A stretch of 64,000 nt of DNA, from the NCBI GenBank assembly GCA_030674185.1, contig JAPXFY010000026.1:39604131-39668130 (forward strand). The letters are read 5' to 3'. This document shows positions 48,476 to 60,837 of this stretch, piece after piece. Positions within the stretch are counted from its first letter, which is position 1; each line of letters starts with the position of its first letter. The notes beneath the pieces are model-generated. The model was not told where the DNA came from. It was given only the letters and a program-made list of their open reading frames with translations, and did not search any database. The translations under genes and the position numbers were made by a program. The DNA comes from Monoplex corrugatus. Taxonomy: Eukaryota; Mollusca; Gastropoda; Littorinimorpha; Ranellidae.

Positions 48476-49339
48476 CTGCACACAACACAACATATTCACT
48501 TAGGCAGTTAATAAGACAAAACATGCCTGTAGTACTTTTAGTACAAACTACATCTGATACATACACAAGCTCATACTGGCCATCACATCACTAGGATAAT
48601 TTTAGCTTTAACCCTTTCAGTCCTGCCTATCTATGACAACCTTCTTCCTTCATTCCTGTTTCTTAGCAACAGCAGTTCCTTTCATTCCCGAGTTTCTGGA
48701 GGAATTCCCTAAGAAATGTGAGGTAGTTGTCTTGTCACTGACAAAGATTGAAGCAGTGTAGAATAGGTATACTAAACCCTATATCACTAGGTGCAGCAGT
48801 GACATGGCAAAGTCTCTGATGGTGTTTGGATGTGCTGCTGTCCATTTGGTGACACACAGGTGACAATATTTATGACGATTTTTTTTATATTTTTTTTTAC
48901 TAATTGTTAGTTGATAGTCAATTATGCCATGACACAAACAACAAACAAACAGCACAACACAAATGATTCAAACTTACAACTTTCTGTCCACTGCTAAATC
49001 CAGTTCAGAATGAATGTTTACACCTTGAACATTGTCACTGTCCTGATGTCTCAACATGTAAGCTCTCCGTTGTGCTCATGGGTCATATTGTACTTTGTAC
49101 AATGAGGTACCACTGTCTTTTTGTGGATATTACATTTCAGAACAATCACAACACCCAGTCACTACAGATCCCTACACTCACATGTCTGTATGAAATGTCA
49201 CAAAAGAATGTGTCATGTCACATGCATGTGGCAAGCTTTGAAACAGTCTTTGTGATTGTTGCAACATGAATACACACTGCACTTCTCACACATCATTGTG
49301 GTTTAAGGCACATTGTAAGGACTGTCATCACACAGCATA

Positions 49340-50855
49340 CAAATCACCCAGCTACACACACACAGCAAATCACCTGGCTACACACACACACAGCATACAA
49401 ATCACCTGGCTACACACACACACAGCATACAAATCACTTGGCTACACACTCACAGCATACAAATCACCTGGCTACACACACACAGCATACAATTACAAAT
49501 CACCTGGCTACACACACACAGCAAATCACCTGGCTACACACACACAGCAAATCACCTGGCTGCACACAGCATATAAATCACCTGGCTACACACACAGCAT
49601 ACAAATCACCTGGCTACACACACAGCATACAAATCACCTGGCTACACACAGCATACAAATCACCTGGCTACACACACACACAGCAAACCACCTGGCTACA
49701 CACACAGCAAATCACCTGGCTACACACACACAGCAAATCACCTGGCTACACACACACACACAGCATACAAATCACTTGGCTACACATACTCACAGCATAC
49801 AAATCACCCAGCTACACACACACAGCATACAATTACAAATCACCTGGCTACACACACATAGCAAATCACCCAGTTACACACACACAGCATACAAATCACC
49901 CAGCTACACACACACAGCATACAAATCACCAGCTACACACACAGCATACAAATCACCCAGCTACACACACAGCATACAAATCACCAGCTACACACACAGC
50001 ATACAAATCACCCAGCTACACACACAGCATACAAATCACCCAGCTACACACACACAGCATACAAATCACCTAGTTACACACACACAGCATACAAATCACC
50101 CAGCTACACACACACAGCATACAAATCACCCAGCTACACACACAGCATACAAATCACCCAGCTACACACACACAGCATACAAATCACCAGCTACACACAC
50201 ACAGCATACAAATCACCTAGTTACACACACACAGCAAATCACCCAACTACACACACACAGCATACAAATCACCTGGCTACACACACACAGCATACAAATC
50301 ACCTGGCTATACACACACAGCATACAAATCACCCAGCTACACACACACAGCATACAAATCATCTGTCTACACACACACAGCATACAAATCACCTGTCTAC
50401 ACACACACAGCATACAAATCACCCAGCTACACACACACAGCATACAAATCACCAGCTACACACACACAGCATACAAATCACCCAGCTACACACACACAGC
50501 ATACAAATCACCCAGCTACACACACACAGCATACAAATCACCCAGCTACACACACACAGCATACAAATCACCTAGTTACACACACACAGCAAATCACCCA
50601 ACTACACACACACAGCATACAAATCACCCAGCTACACACACACAGCATACAAATCACCTAGTTACACACACACAGCATACAAATCACCCAGCTACACACA
50701 CACAGCATACAAATCACCAGCTACACACACACAGCATACAAATCACCCAGCTACACACACACAGCATACAAATCACCCAGCTACACACACACAGTATACA
50801 AATCACCTGGCTACACACACACAGTATACAAATCACCTGGCTACGCACACATGCA
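49340..50855. repeat. CDC7: 30-bp minisatellite in CDC7 intron
   Basis: About fifty units of about 30 bp (cacagcatacaaatcacc-agcta-cacaca) with length and base variants. A long open frame runs through it by chance because the unit length is often divisible by three. Confidence 0.92.
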
Positions 50856-50874
50856 CCCCTATGCAAAATTTTAC

Positions 50875-50957
50875 CAGTGGTCTGGTCTGGATGTTTCATC
50901 AGCACTTCAGGTGCCCTGAAGCCAGGTGTGCCCGCCCGATGTGCTATCTCCACTGGC
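50875..50957 (-). CDS. CDC7: CDC7 exon with activation segment and APE
   Basis: Twenty-seven codons between split codons; acceptor CGTTGCAG, donor CACTG|GTAAAA. Encodes EIAHRAGTPGFRAPEVLM, the P+1 loop and APE. The donor lies about 25 bp from the edge of a large minisatellite in the next intron. Confidence 0.93.
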
Positions 50958-50999
50958 CTGCAACGATGATAACACAAAGGTGTACCATTACCAGTATAG

Positions 51000-51620
51000 A
51001 AAGAAAGCTATACAGGGTGGATGCAGCAGGCAAAAAGACTGGCTAAACTTGGAACGTCAAGAAAACTTAAGTGCTAATATCAAAGGCAAAGACACTGAAA
51101 ACAATCATAACATCTTATTTAATAAAGTTCCTTTACAAAATGTAAAGGATTTCAAATATCTTGGTTCTGTAAAAACTGATGGAACCTGCTCCAATGACAT
51201 CAAAATAAGAATTTGAATAGCAAAGCAAAAAATGGTCCAACTCAACAATACCTGGAAAGACAGGGGATACCAAATGGCCTGAAAATTAGACCTTCAAAAT
51301 GTTTGATCTAGCCAATCATGATTTATGGCTGTGAAGCCTGGACTCTTGAGAAAAGCTGATCACAGAAGAATTGAGGTAGCAGAGATGTGGTTTTATCGGA
51401 GACTACTGCATGTCAAATGGATAGATAGAATAACTAATGAAAGTGTCCTGGAAGAACTTGATACCACCAGAAAACTACTAGCAGACATCAACAAGAGAAG
51501 ACTAAAATACAGTGGCCAGGTGTCTTGTAGCAAGAACACTGACGTCATGGCAACCATTTTTCAAGGAAAAACGGGTAAAAAGGAAGACAGGCAGACCTCC
51601 AATCTCATACATTGAGAACA
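51000..51620 (+). mobile_element. LINE C-terminal relic (different RTE-type family)
   Basis: Three frames together read NVKDFKYLGSVKTDGTCSND, then IAEMWFYRRLLHVKW-like and NKRRLKYSGQVSCS, the usual order after a non-LTR reverse transcriptase. Several stops and frameshifts. Confidence 0.65.
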
Positions 51621-51626
51621 TAACCA

Positions 51627-51778
51627 AATCATCATCATCAGGTGCCTTGCCGCATGGCGTTGGCGATTATGGACTTCCATTTGTCTCTATCTCTTGTTGC
51701 CTCAAGCATCTCTTCCACCCTCCCTGTCTCCCTCTGCAAGTCCGTTTAGTATCTTCTCCCTGGGTCTACCAACATCAG
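51627..51778 (-). mobile_element. RTE-like LINE 3' fragment
   Basis: Short copy of the tgccgcatggcgttgg 3' end with an ATC tail; breaks off at the hAT-like fragment next to it. Confidence 0.7.
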
Positions 51779-51784
51779 TGGCCT

Positions 51785-51900
51785 AATATTCATAAAGTTA
51801 TCAACAAAGTCAAGACAGAGCAGCTTAAAGGGAGGTGGTGGTGTCAAAGAGTGCAGCGGCCAACACTGAACCCGGTGACGCCAACAGGTGAGACAGTGTG
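51785..51900 (-). mobile_element. Second fragment of the hAT-like relic
   Basis: About 115 bp similar to 45310-45410 (both contain aagacagagcagc and gcagcggccaacac). Truncated on both sides; abuts a LINE 3' end. Confidence 0.55.
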
Positions 51901-52121
51901 AAGAGACAAAAAACAATTTTATTTTGCATGGGAAACTCAAAAACACATGGAATGGTTAAAAACAAGCTGGCAGTACCTGGTAGGTATAGGATGGAGACTT
52001 TTCCCATCTTACATCATTATTATAAGAAATTATTCTTGTACAGCACTACTCTCCAAACTCATTTACACTCATTGCATTGCACAAAATCCACTTATTGCTG
52101 GAGCATGAGAACTCGAGCTAA

Positions 52122-52640
52122 TATTGTTATTGTTTAAAGCCCAGCCGACCGCATAAAGCCATATCAGGGCTATAACCGCTTCAAAACATACGAAACTTCA
52201 ACAGGAAAAAGAAAAAAGAAAATTAAGTACACATATCAATGCATTCGGCACATAATCTAAGGACATGCCCCTGGCATTGACCACTCCATCCAATTTATCG
52301 CACAGGGGATTTAAAAAACACACCTGAATACAAATATAAGCATACCTAAGGACACCAAAACAGATAAATTACCTGAAATTGCTTCTGCATATCTCACCTC
52401 CATAGAGCCAAAAATGCGCTTAATACATGTACCCAATTATCAATCCTAAGAAAAAGTACGCAAGACTTTATCAAACACATACAGGTGAATGGACCAGCAC
52501 AGCAGAAAATGATAGGCAGACATGACAGAAAGCAAAGGAGGTAGAAAGAAACAAGCAAGTGACAGAAAAGAGGAAATTTCTAGCACAGAATTTCCAGAAG
52601 GTGGGGATACTATTTATACTAAAAGAGCTCCCAGCATCCC
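52122..52640 (-). repeat. Interspersed repeat C, copy 3
   Basis: Same family (ccagccgaccgcataaagc to tatttatactaaaagag), small deletions in the middle. CDC7 intron. Confidence 0.78.
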
Positions 52641-52659
52641 GAGAGGAAGAACTCAAGCT

Positions 52660-52992
52660 GATAGGGGAACTGACCACACTCCATCATGCAGTTACACCTC
52701 TACATCTTTGGAGGGCATGCATGCTTGTGTTTTCATGTTTCTACAAGCCATTAGACACAGGCATACCTTACTGGATCTTTCATCTATATATTCAATATTC
52801 TGCATGCTTGTAAACAGAAAGAGGTTTAGGCACTGACAGGTCTGCATAACTTGAGTTGACATGTGAAAAAAAAAAAAAAAAAAAAAAGAAATCCACCTTT
52901 ATCCATCAGGCAGATGTATCTAAGCGGATCAAATCCAAGACCCTTCCAACCGAACATTCAACGTTTACTTACTAGCCTACCATGCCAATCTA
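52660..52992 (-). mobile_element. SINE family D
   Basis: Minus-strand element with a tRNA-like head (ggcatggtaggctagtaag and ggatttgatccgc) at about 52920-52990 and a body shared with 7715-8035 and 1590-1835 (ccattagacacaggcatac, gcatgcttgtaaac). Confidence 0.6.
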
Positions 52993-53312
52993 CCAGGCAA
53001 ATATATGATCAAATATCCTGATGTTTACACACCACGCTTGTGTACATACCTGCAGAAAATCAAATACGCACATTAAATATCACATTTTGATAGGTTGAAC
53101 GCTCCAAATGCATCTTCATCTACAAGATAAGAATAAACCTTTGTTATAAAATTTCACACATTCTGTGAGTCAAAATGAATCATTTTGTTTTTGACCTCTA
53201 CAAGCATACAATAGTCCTGGCGATGGAGTTATATACTCACTGCATATGCTAAACAGATCAGCTTACCTGAGGCTGTTGGACACTCACTGCATACATTAAA
53301 CCATCAGCTTAC

Positions 53313-53446
53313 CTGAGGCTGCAAAAGTTACAAATTGTAGGACGCCCATAGCATACACAGGTGGTCTGGCGGTCCTTCTTCACACCACGACTCTTGCTCC
53401 CTTTCTTTTTCTTGGCCTCTTGTGCTTTTGCTGCCATTTTGGCTGC
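53313..53446 (-). CDS. CDC7: CDC7 exon with zinc-binding CxC-x6-CxxC
   Basis: Forty-four codons plus two bases; acceptor TGCTGCAG, donor CTCAG|GTAAGC. A lysine/alanine helix precedes TTCVCYGRPTICNFCSL, whose four cysteines match the zinc site known just before the activation segment of CDC7. Confidence 0.9.
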
Positions 53447-53714
53447 CTGCAGCATGTGTATACATATCACATCATTAGCCGATAATCATCTACTCAGGCA
53501 GAGTGTGGAATTTCAGACTTTACAACTGATAACGATACAGTTATTACTAACTCTGTAATAAATCTGCAATGAATAAAAGACAACTGCCCAAAATGTAGAG
53601 ATCAGTATGGCTTGGATGTCTAGTGTTCGTTTTCAATTGTCCCCTCTTCTCTTGGTCCAAAAGCTGATGGCAAACACATTTGAAATGGTATGTCCAGAGC
53701 TGATAAAGATCAAG

Positions 53715-53790
53715 CCTACAGATGACGACAATGGAAACACTAATCACAATACTATGGAGTTTTATTCCAGACTGAAACTGCTCCACAAAG
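53715..53790 (-). mobile_element. SINE family A, tail fragment
   Basis: Minus-strand copy of the tail (ctggaataaaactccatag and the preceding body) in a CDC7 intron. Confidence 0.45.
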
Positions 53791-53846
53791 GTTTGTTTGT
53801 TTGTTTTTTTGACAAAAAACTATGCAGTGATTTACCACAAGCCCTG

Positions 53847-55500
53847 TGATGATGTTGCAGTTAGTATACGGGAGAGACATTCACAACACAAGGTAGGTAG
53901 TGTAAAAGAATATCAAAACACTGCAAGAGCCTCATTAAGTGCATGGGAGAACATTAAGAGGAAAAACATAAATTTTGGACTCTTGTTGTGTTAGCTGAAT
54001 AAGAAAGACATACTCCAAACCTCCTTTGCAAGACTTGCGCATGATGTAAATTTGTGAATTTTTTTGGCCTTATTTTATGATAAAATGATTAAAATAAAAT
54101 GCTGCTGACAAAGTCTCTTCTTTATTCTTTGCACCTGATGTTAAACAAACGTAATTAATCCTTCATATATTTATTGCAAAGATTGTTAAATTGAGTCACT
54201 GTTTGCCATCAAAAACATCCACCATTTACTGATTGCACTCTTCTTTAAAGCACACTTAATAAATCAATGCTGTCGGATACAGCAGCACTTCTTTATCTTG
54301 TGAAAATATGAAGTCAAATTGAAAGCAGAGCTGTTCTTCCTTAGTTTCATATGAGAAATTAGCATTTTCAATCTGATTTATCCAGTGAAACTATAAATTT
54401 TAGACTTAAAATGGAAGTTTCACCTAGTAAATATTACTTGATATTGCTAATTTTTTGCCTCAGATAATCTAGTTTCAGACCCATTCCTCTAAGTGTACAA
54501 AATTTGAACTTTCTGTGGTGAAATGCCAATTTACCCCATACTGAAATAACAGCATGGATAGTATTGTTCCAAAATAACGCCATTCCCAAATGATGGCAAA
54601 TGCAAATGATGGAAAGTGCTCGACGAAGAAACAAGAAGCGAGACAATGTTCCAAAGAATCTCAGTGCAGATTTTTTTATAATTAATTTTTTATTTCAAAT
54701 ATTTACACTGGATTTAAAAAATTTAAAAGTATTTTTGAATAGTAAGTCATTTTGTGTGATAAGTATAATGCTGAGATTGCAAGTCATATCAAGCAGCAAT
54801 GCAGCTGCCTCATCGGGTGCGTGTCAATTTAAATTCATCAAATATTTGACTCTTTAAGCCACCATTTACATTTACAAATTCAGTCAAGTTGTGTCACTGA
54901 ATTTAGCCAACATTTTATTTTACTGGTTCAAGCAGTGCCACTAAAAAATTGCCGGCAGATATTCACGATCTTTGTGAGCACCAAAAGCAAACAAAAGTAA
55001 GGAAAGCAATCTTCTGTGCTGGGACATCTCAGTTTCGTACAAAACCTTTCCCTCTTACATTATTCCATCAATTGTTACACTTTACACACAAGTTTGAACT
55101 GACCAACAGTGAGTTCTCAGACAACATGAGTTTCAACACAGCATGTCAAGGGCAAAATTTTCAAACTGTAGGGTGCATTTGTGGTCGTTTTTGTGTGTTT
55201 CGCCAATAACCAGTATTCCCAGTTGAGCAGAAAAATTGAAACATGAGGTGACAAACCAGCATGGAAGGATGAAGTATATAATAGAAGTGAATTATAGCGT
55301 GGCAGACAAGTTTTTGTTTCTTGGCCAATGCAAACCTTTATCGATTACTTATAACCAGTTGTCAAGAATGTTCACTTCACTTAAGGGTATGTAAAATGTT
55401 CCTTTGATTTTTCTGTGATGTTTGTTTTATGTCTGTGCATTTTTGTGGTTGATTTTGGGGAATTCACTTTTCACACTTTGGTAAACACTGAGCGTCTTAA
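53847..55500. other. CDC7 intron stretch without recognised features
   Basis: AT-rich, apparently single-copy sequence with no repeat family shared in the window and no exon-like open frame. A repeat shared with 3150-3300 begins near 55600. Confidence 0.5.
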
Positions 55501-55789
55501 GAGAGCGGTTGCACCCCTTTGACTATGACTTGATTAACATGTCAACACAAAAAAATGAATCTAAACAAATAAAACATACATGTCAATTCAACAATGTCAG
55601 AGATTTTGTTTTCCTTGTCGATGCAACTTACACAAAGATTATTACAACCAATCTATGTCATAGCCCTAGCTTGATTTTATATGGCAAATAAATATGCTCT
55701 GAGTAAACCATTAACTGTTGAAATCAGTGACTGTTATGTCAGCTTATTACAACTAATCTGTGGGTCTCATAGCCACAGGGTTCGTACGT

Positions 55790-56085
55790 CATAATCCTCA
55801 AGTGCCCTGCCGATGCTATGGCTCCCCATAGGAATCTATCCTTTGTTGCTGCAAGTACATCTCATACCCTCTCTGTCCTCAGCCACCCTGCAAGTCTGTC
55901 CAATATTTTCTCCCTGGGTCTACCTGGTGCTCTTTATCCTGCCAGCTTTCCTGTTGTGACCAGGTGCTCTAATTTCTCTTTCCTTATAAAATATCCTATT
56001 GATGGTGCTTGTATTTTCTTAATCTTCTTTTATTAATGATCATCTAGTGTCTGTTTCTTTCAAGACTGTCCAGGGCTCTTACAGC
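55790..56085 (-). mobile_element. RTE-like LINE 3' fragment
   Basis: Diverged copy of the family 3' end, lacking a clear ATC tail, about 35 bp from a CDC7 exon. Confidence 0.7.
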
Positions 56086-56120
56086 AAAAACAATTGTGTT
56101 CTGAATTCCAAGTTCTTCAC

Positions 56121-56315
56121 CTGTTGTGCTGAGCGACGTGAGGTGGAGACAACTCCCTTGGCAGACCCTGTACCACTTTTGTTGTCATCTGTCGCTGTGG
56201 CTGTCTTGTGCTGCGATCTTCCGCTCCTCTGTCGTCCACTGGGCTCTTGCGGTGGAGGAAGAGGAGGAGGGGGTGGTCGTTTGCCTTTGCGAGATCGATG
56301 TGGTGACGCTGAACT
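56121..56315 (-). CDS. CDC7: CDC7 exon, kinase insert 2 (basic, proline-rich)
   Basis: Sixty-five codons, phase 0 to phase 0, acceptor TGACTTCCAG and donor CAACAG|GTGAAG. Contains PHRSRKGKRPPPPPLPPP, a basic and polyproline stretch that could act as a nuclear signal, and a Ser/Arg-rich tail. Support is phase, splice sites and lack of stops. Confidence 0.75.
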
Positions 56316-56516
56316 CTGGAAGTCAAAACAGAGTTTGGAATGAGATCAAGAGGGATTTGTTGCGCTCAGACAATTCCATAACCGCTCCTCCCAAATCTCC
56401 GAGTAATTATCTGGCAGACTCCTTCGGTCTGTGTAAAAACCTACATAATGGTAAGTTTTGAAATACGGAGGGCAGAGGAGAACAGAACGTATGAAACACT
56501 AAGTTAACATCATTAG

Positions 56517-57075
56517 AATTGTTATTGTTGTTTAAATCCCAGCCGACTGCATAGAGCCAATTAGGGCTATAACTGCTTCATTATATACAAAACTTCAACA
56601 GGAAAAAAAAAAAAAAAAAAAGAAAATTAAGTACACATATCAATGCATTTGCGCACATAATCTAAGGGCATGCCCCCAGCGTTGACCACTGCGTCCAATT
56701 CATTGCACAGGGGAGATTTAAAAAACACACCTGAATACAAATATAAGTATACGTAAGGACACCAAAACATATATAAAAACAGGCATAAATTACCTAAAAT
56801 TGCTTCCGCATATCTCACCTCCCTACAGCCAAAAATGCACTCAATACATGTACCCAATTATCAATCCTAAGAAAAAGTACATAAGAATTTATCAAACACA
56901 TACAAGTGAATGGACCATTAAGGCAGAAAATGATAGGTAGAAATGACAGAAAGCAAAGCACAAAGGCAGAAACAAAGAGAGTGACAGAAAAGAGGAAATT
57001 CCTAGCTCAGAATTTCCAGAAGGTTGGGGGGATATTATTTATACTGAAAGAGCCCCCACCATCCCCACAGGGGAC
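56517..57075 (-). repeat. Interspersed repeat C, copy 4
   Basis: Same family and orientation, beginning attgttattgttgtttaaa. CDC7 intron. Confidence 0.78.
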
Positions 57076-57224
57076 ATCACTAGAATGATTGGAGCATTGA
57101 GATAGGCAGCTGACAGACCGGATGTTATGTTGCAGGCTGGGATTGAAATTGAGATGTGGGTACATACATTAATACAGTGTAAACATAGTCAATGACGAAT
57201 ATCAAAAGATAATAAAAAAAATCA

Positions 57225-57680
57225 GAAATAGGTAGTGGAATCACTAGTCCACAAATAATGTATAATAATAACATATATAATAAGGTGATGGAATCATATG
57301 TCCACAAATAATGTATAATAATGATACATATAAGGTTATGGAATCATTAATCCACAAATAATGTATAACAATAATATATGTAAGGTAATGGAATCATTAG
57401 TCCACAAATAATGTATAATGATAATAACATAAGATAATGGAATCATTAGTCCACACATAATGTACTAATAATAATATACAGAATGGAATGGAATCATTAG
57501 TCCACAAATAATGTATACTAATAATATACAGAATAATGGAATAGAATCATTAGTCCACAAATAATGTATAATAATAATACATATGATAAGGTAATGGAAT
57601 CATTAGTCCACAAAAAATATAACAAAAATATATGAAATAATGGAATGGAATCATTAGTCCACAAATAATATATAATGACA
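57225..57680. repeat. Tandem repeat around ggaatcattagtccacaaat
   Basis: About eight units of roughly 55-60 bp. Inverse units occur at 58035-58155, on the far side of the Penelope-like pair. Confidence 0.82.
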
Positions 57681-57734
57681 ACAATAATAGCTACCTGTAC
57701 AGTGCCTCATGTCACAAGAGCCATAAATAATTCA

Positions 57735-57800
57735 CAAAGCGCTTAGATTGATTTTATCAAGATTTGCGCTATATAAATATTTTATTATATTATTATAAAA
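57735..57800 (+). mobile_element. L2/CR1-like LINE 3' tail fragment
   Basis: Carries only the terminal box (gcgcttagattgatt through tgcgctatataaatatt) and an ATT-like tail, matching the ends of the copies at 3430 and 10160. It lies in a CDC7 intron. Confidence 0.65.
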
Positions 57801-57821
57801 GCATGAAGATAAAAAACATGT

Positions 57822-57960
57822 CTTTAATACAAGACAAGACAGGCGCAAATTTTCGGCCAACTGGCCTTTGTCAAGCATAAGATTACAAACAAACACCAGA
57901 TACAAAAATTATGAGAAAAAGACTGAAACTTCCCTGCTGCTCGGTCCACACTTTTTTCAT
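57822..57960 (-). mobile_element. Penelope-like pLTR fragment
   Basis: Minus-strand copy with a clean gacaaaggccagttggcc then gaaaatttgcgcc core, and the aagtttcagtc and gagcagcaggg leader. Confidence 0.6.
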
Positions 57961-58154
57961 GCTTTTGTGAATTACTTATGGCTCTTGTGACATGAGGCAC
58001 TGTGCAGGTAGCCATTATTGTTGTTATTATACATTATTTGTGGTGTAATGATTCCATTCCATTATCATATATATTATCGTTATATTATTTGTGGACTAAT
58101 GATTCCATTACCTTATTGTATATACTATTATTTATTATTCATTATTTGTGGACT

Positions 58155-58295
58155 AATCTGGTGTTTGTTTGTAATCTTAACCCTGTCTTGTCTTGTATTA
58201 AATACGCGCTCTTATTCTTTTTTCATGTTTTTTTCTGGTTCCTGTTTGCTTGAACGCGGGCTGTCACACTTGTTTTAGATTTCACAAAAGCATGA
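58155..58295 (+). mobile_element. Penelope-like pLTR fragment, inverted partner
   Basis: Plus-strand copy lacking the hammerhead-like core but keeping cttgtattaaatacgcg and gcttgaacgcgggc. Forms an inverted pair with 57822-57960. Confidence 0.55.
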
Positions 58296-58424
58296 CAAAG
58301 GCAGACTCATGTAAACCAGATACATGTCAACCCTGCAGCTATGACGATAACAGATGAACAATGATAATACAATGTTAAAGAAGCAATAGAAATGCTTTAT
58401 GACAAAATACCCACATTATATGTC

Positions 58425-58655
58425 AATCAGTAAGAAAATGCCTGCTTCTTATGTCAGTCATACAACTTCTTATGTCAATCAGTCATACAACTTCTTATGT
58501 CAGTCATTTAACAACCTCTTATGTAAATCAGTCATACAAATTCTCACACCAATCATACAACTTCTTATGTCAATCAGTCATATAACTTATGTCAATCAGT
58601 CATACAACTTATGTCAATCAGTCATACAACTTCTTATGTCAATCAGTCATGCCAC
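58425..58655. repeat. Tandem repeat of about 23-25 bp
   Basis: Units of tatgtcaatcagtcatacaa with slight variation. Confidence 0.82.
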
Positions 58656-59663
58656 AAAGAAATAAACAACCAAAAAATGCATACAGTACATTTCTTTCTC
58701 TCTAATACAATGTACACACATGTACACTTATACAGACACACACACAGACACACAATCTCTCCCTCTCTAATAAAGCAGAAACACACTCAATCACTCATCT
58801 AAATACCCACAAAATCATATACTGACAAACACACATCACATGCGCACACATACTCACACACACAAACACATATTCTCTCTGACACATACACATACACGCG
58901 CAAACACACATTCACAGATTACAACTGAAAAAGATGACTCTTCAGAACAGATCTAAAGAAGTGACTAAAGCTGAATGTCTAATATGGACAAGGAGTTCAG
59001 TCCATACTGTTCGATCATAGTAAGAGAATCTACCAGGAAAATTGCTTTGAAAGATGAAACATACAACATTCTAGAATCAGAACAAGAGCAAAGCTTTCAA
59101 AATGTTACAAATGTTGAAGACATATCAAGGACCTGTTCAAAGACTGGCGCCATGCATAATGATTACAGTTTATATTTCTGCGAAGCATATCAAGAAGTTT
59201 ATATCTCATTCTGAATTGAACAAAAAACTAATACAATGATTTATGAAGAACTGAGATATGCTCAAATTTGGAAAATTTTAAAACTAGAGAGCAATATTAT
59301 TTTGAACTTTCTGGAGCCTGTGGAAAATTTTTTAAGAGGAGGCAAAGTGTATTGCACAGTCAGATTGAGACAACAAATGAATAAGCATGCATTTTAGTGG
59401 CTTCAGTGGAAAGGAAATGGTGAACATCACTGATATTCCTGAGCAAGAGAAAAAGGGACCTTATGTTCAGGAAAAGCAGTAAGAAACTCTGGAAAGAGCC
59501 AGACAGCAGAAGGTCCTCAGAGGAGAAAGCCCCGTCAAGCAAGTGTTTTGGCCCTTAACTCCTGACACTCTATGGGGGCCGGGGGCAGCATCCAGGTCAC
59601 GACTGCTGGATGCCCCTCTGTTTTTGTAGAAAGCTGCAAGGAATCACACAAACACACACATAC

Positions 59664-59798
59664 CTGAGATGTAACACCTTGATGTCCATGTGTTCTGGGT
59701 GACCCCATCTTGCTCTGGGACAGTGGGGACAGAGGAGCACGGGTGCTGCTTTTCTTGTCTCCTGTTTTTGGGTCTGCTGTCTGACTTTCCGTTGTGTT
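59664..59798 (-). CDS. CDC7: CDC7 exon, kinase insert 2 (low complexity)
   Basis: Forty-five codons, phase 0 on both sides, acceptor GTGTAACAG and donor CAG|GTATGT. The product is polar, Ser/Thr/Lys-rich and predicted disordered (for example KTGDKKSSTRAPLSPLSQSK). Such inserts are poorly conserved, so the exon rests on phase, splice signals and position. Confidence 0.75.
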
Positions 59799-60099
59799 CT
59801 GTTACACACACATGCGCATGCCCATGCATGCACGCGCAAACACACACACACATTAAACAGCAAATAAATTTCTTCCCCACTGTGGAAATAATTGTTCATG
59901 CACAGACCTGCTTAGGCTCCTAACAACCCCTCAATAACATAAATCCTCACTGTCAGAATTAAAGGAAATTTTTTTTTTTGGAAAAAAAAAAAAAAAAAAA
60001 AGTCAACCCATTCTCACAAATTCCCTTTTATATAAAATCACCAAAAACATGCAGATTCTGTACTTACCGAGGTCCCTGTGACCTTGAATAAGCAAGCAT

Positions 60100-60210
60100 C
60101 AGATGAGAGAGAGACAGACAGAGAGAGAGAGAGAGAAAGAGAGAGAAACAGACAGAAAGAGAGAAGAGAGACAGAGACAGAGAGAGAGAGAGAGAGAGTG
60201 TGTGTGTGTG
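60100..60210. repeat. (GA)n/(GT)n microsatellite
   Basis: GA-rich with acag variants; a poly(A) run is at 59980-60001, and a (GT)n/(GC)n tract at 60348-60470. Confidence 0.92.
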
Positions 60211-60345
60211 TAAGTTAACTTTCTTTTTCTATATCTCCCTCTATCTCACCGTTTCTCCCCCTTCTTTTTTTTTTCTCATTCGCTCCCCCTTCTCTATTTT
60301 TTTCTCATTCGATCTGTGTGCAATCACTCTCTTTCTTTCTCTTTT

Positions 60346-60428
<83 letters not shown>

Positions 60429-60837
60429 GCGCACACGCGTATGTGTGTAATAAGATGTGTGTGCGCGCACGCATGTGTGTGCATATATGTGTTTATGCAT
60501 GTGCACGTGTGTGTCCATGTATTGCGTGTATTCATTTCAGCTTTTGTACATGTTTACAGCAAAATGTATTCGCAATGCGTCAATGTGCTCATTGCCCAAC
60601 TGGCAGGTTTCACGTTTTTCTGTCACTTTCAAAGTGGACCATACTTTGTGTTTGATTACTACTTCTACTGTGCTTGTTATTGGCAGAAAGCTGAGGCCTA
60701 CAGTACTTCACATTCATGAGCATGAACTGTCCTCTACTAAGCAAAGCCTCTTTGTCTCAGTAGCTAACTGATGTATAGAGAACATTGCACTAAATGTTAT
60801 AGCATCTCCAGCATGAGTCGAGCCAGCTGGTCATCTG

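Noticed and set aside
49340..50855. CRISPR-like array
   Set aside because: Units are head-to-tail with no unique spacers, and the genome is eukaryotic.
49266..50969. 567-codon open frame rich in His, Thr and Tyr
   Set aside because: It is a read-through of the 30-bp minisatellite in a CDC7 intron; the repeats tolerate all frames and the flanks are not coding.
56117..56326. 69-codon frame overlapping a CDC7 exon
   Set aside because: Shadow of the exon at 56121-56315 in a frame that does not join its neighbours.
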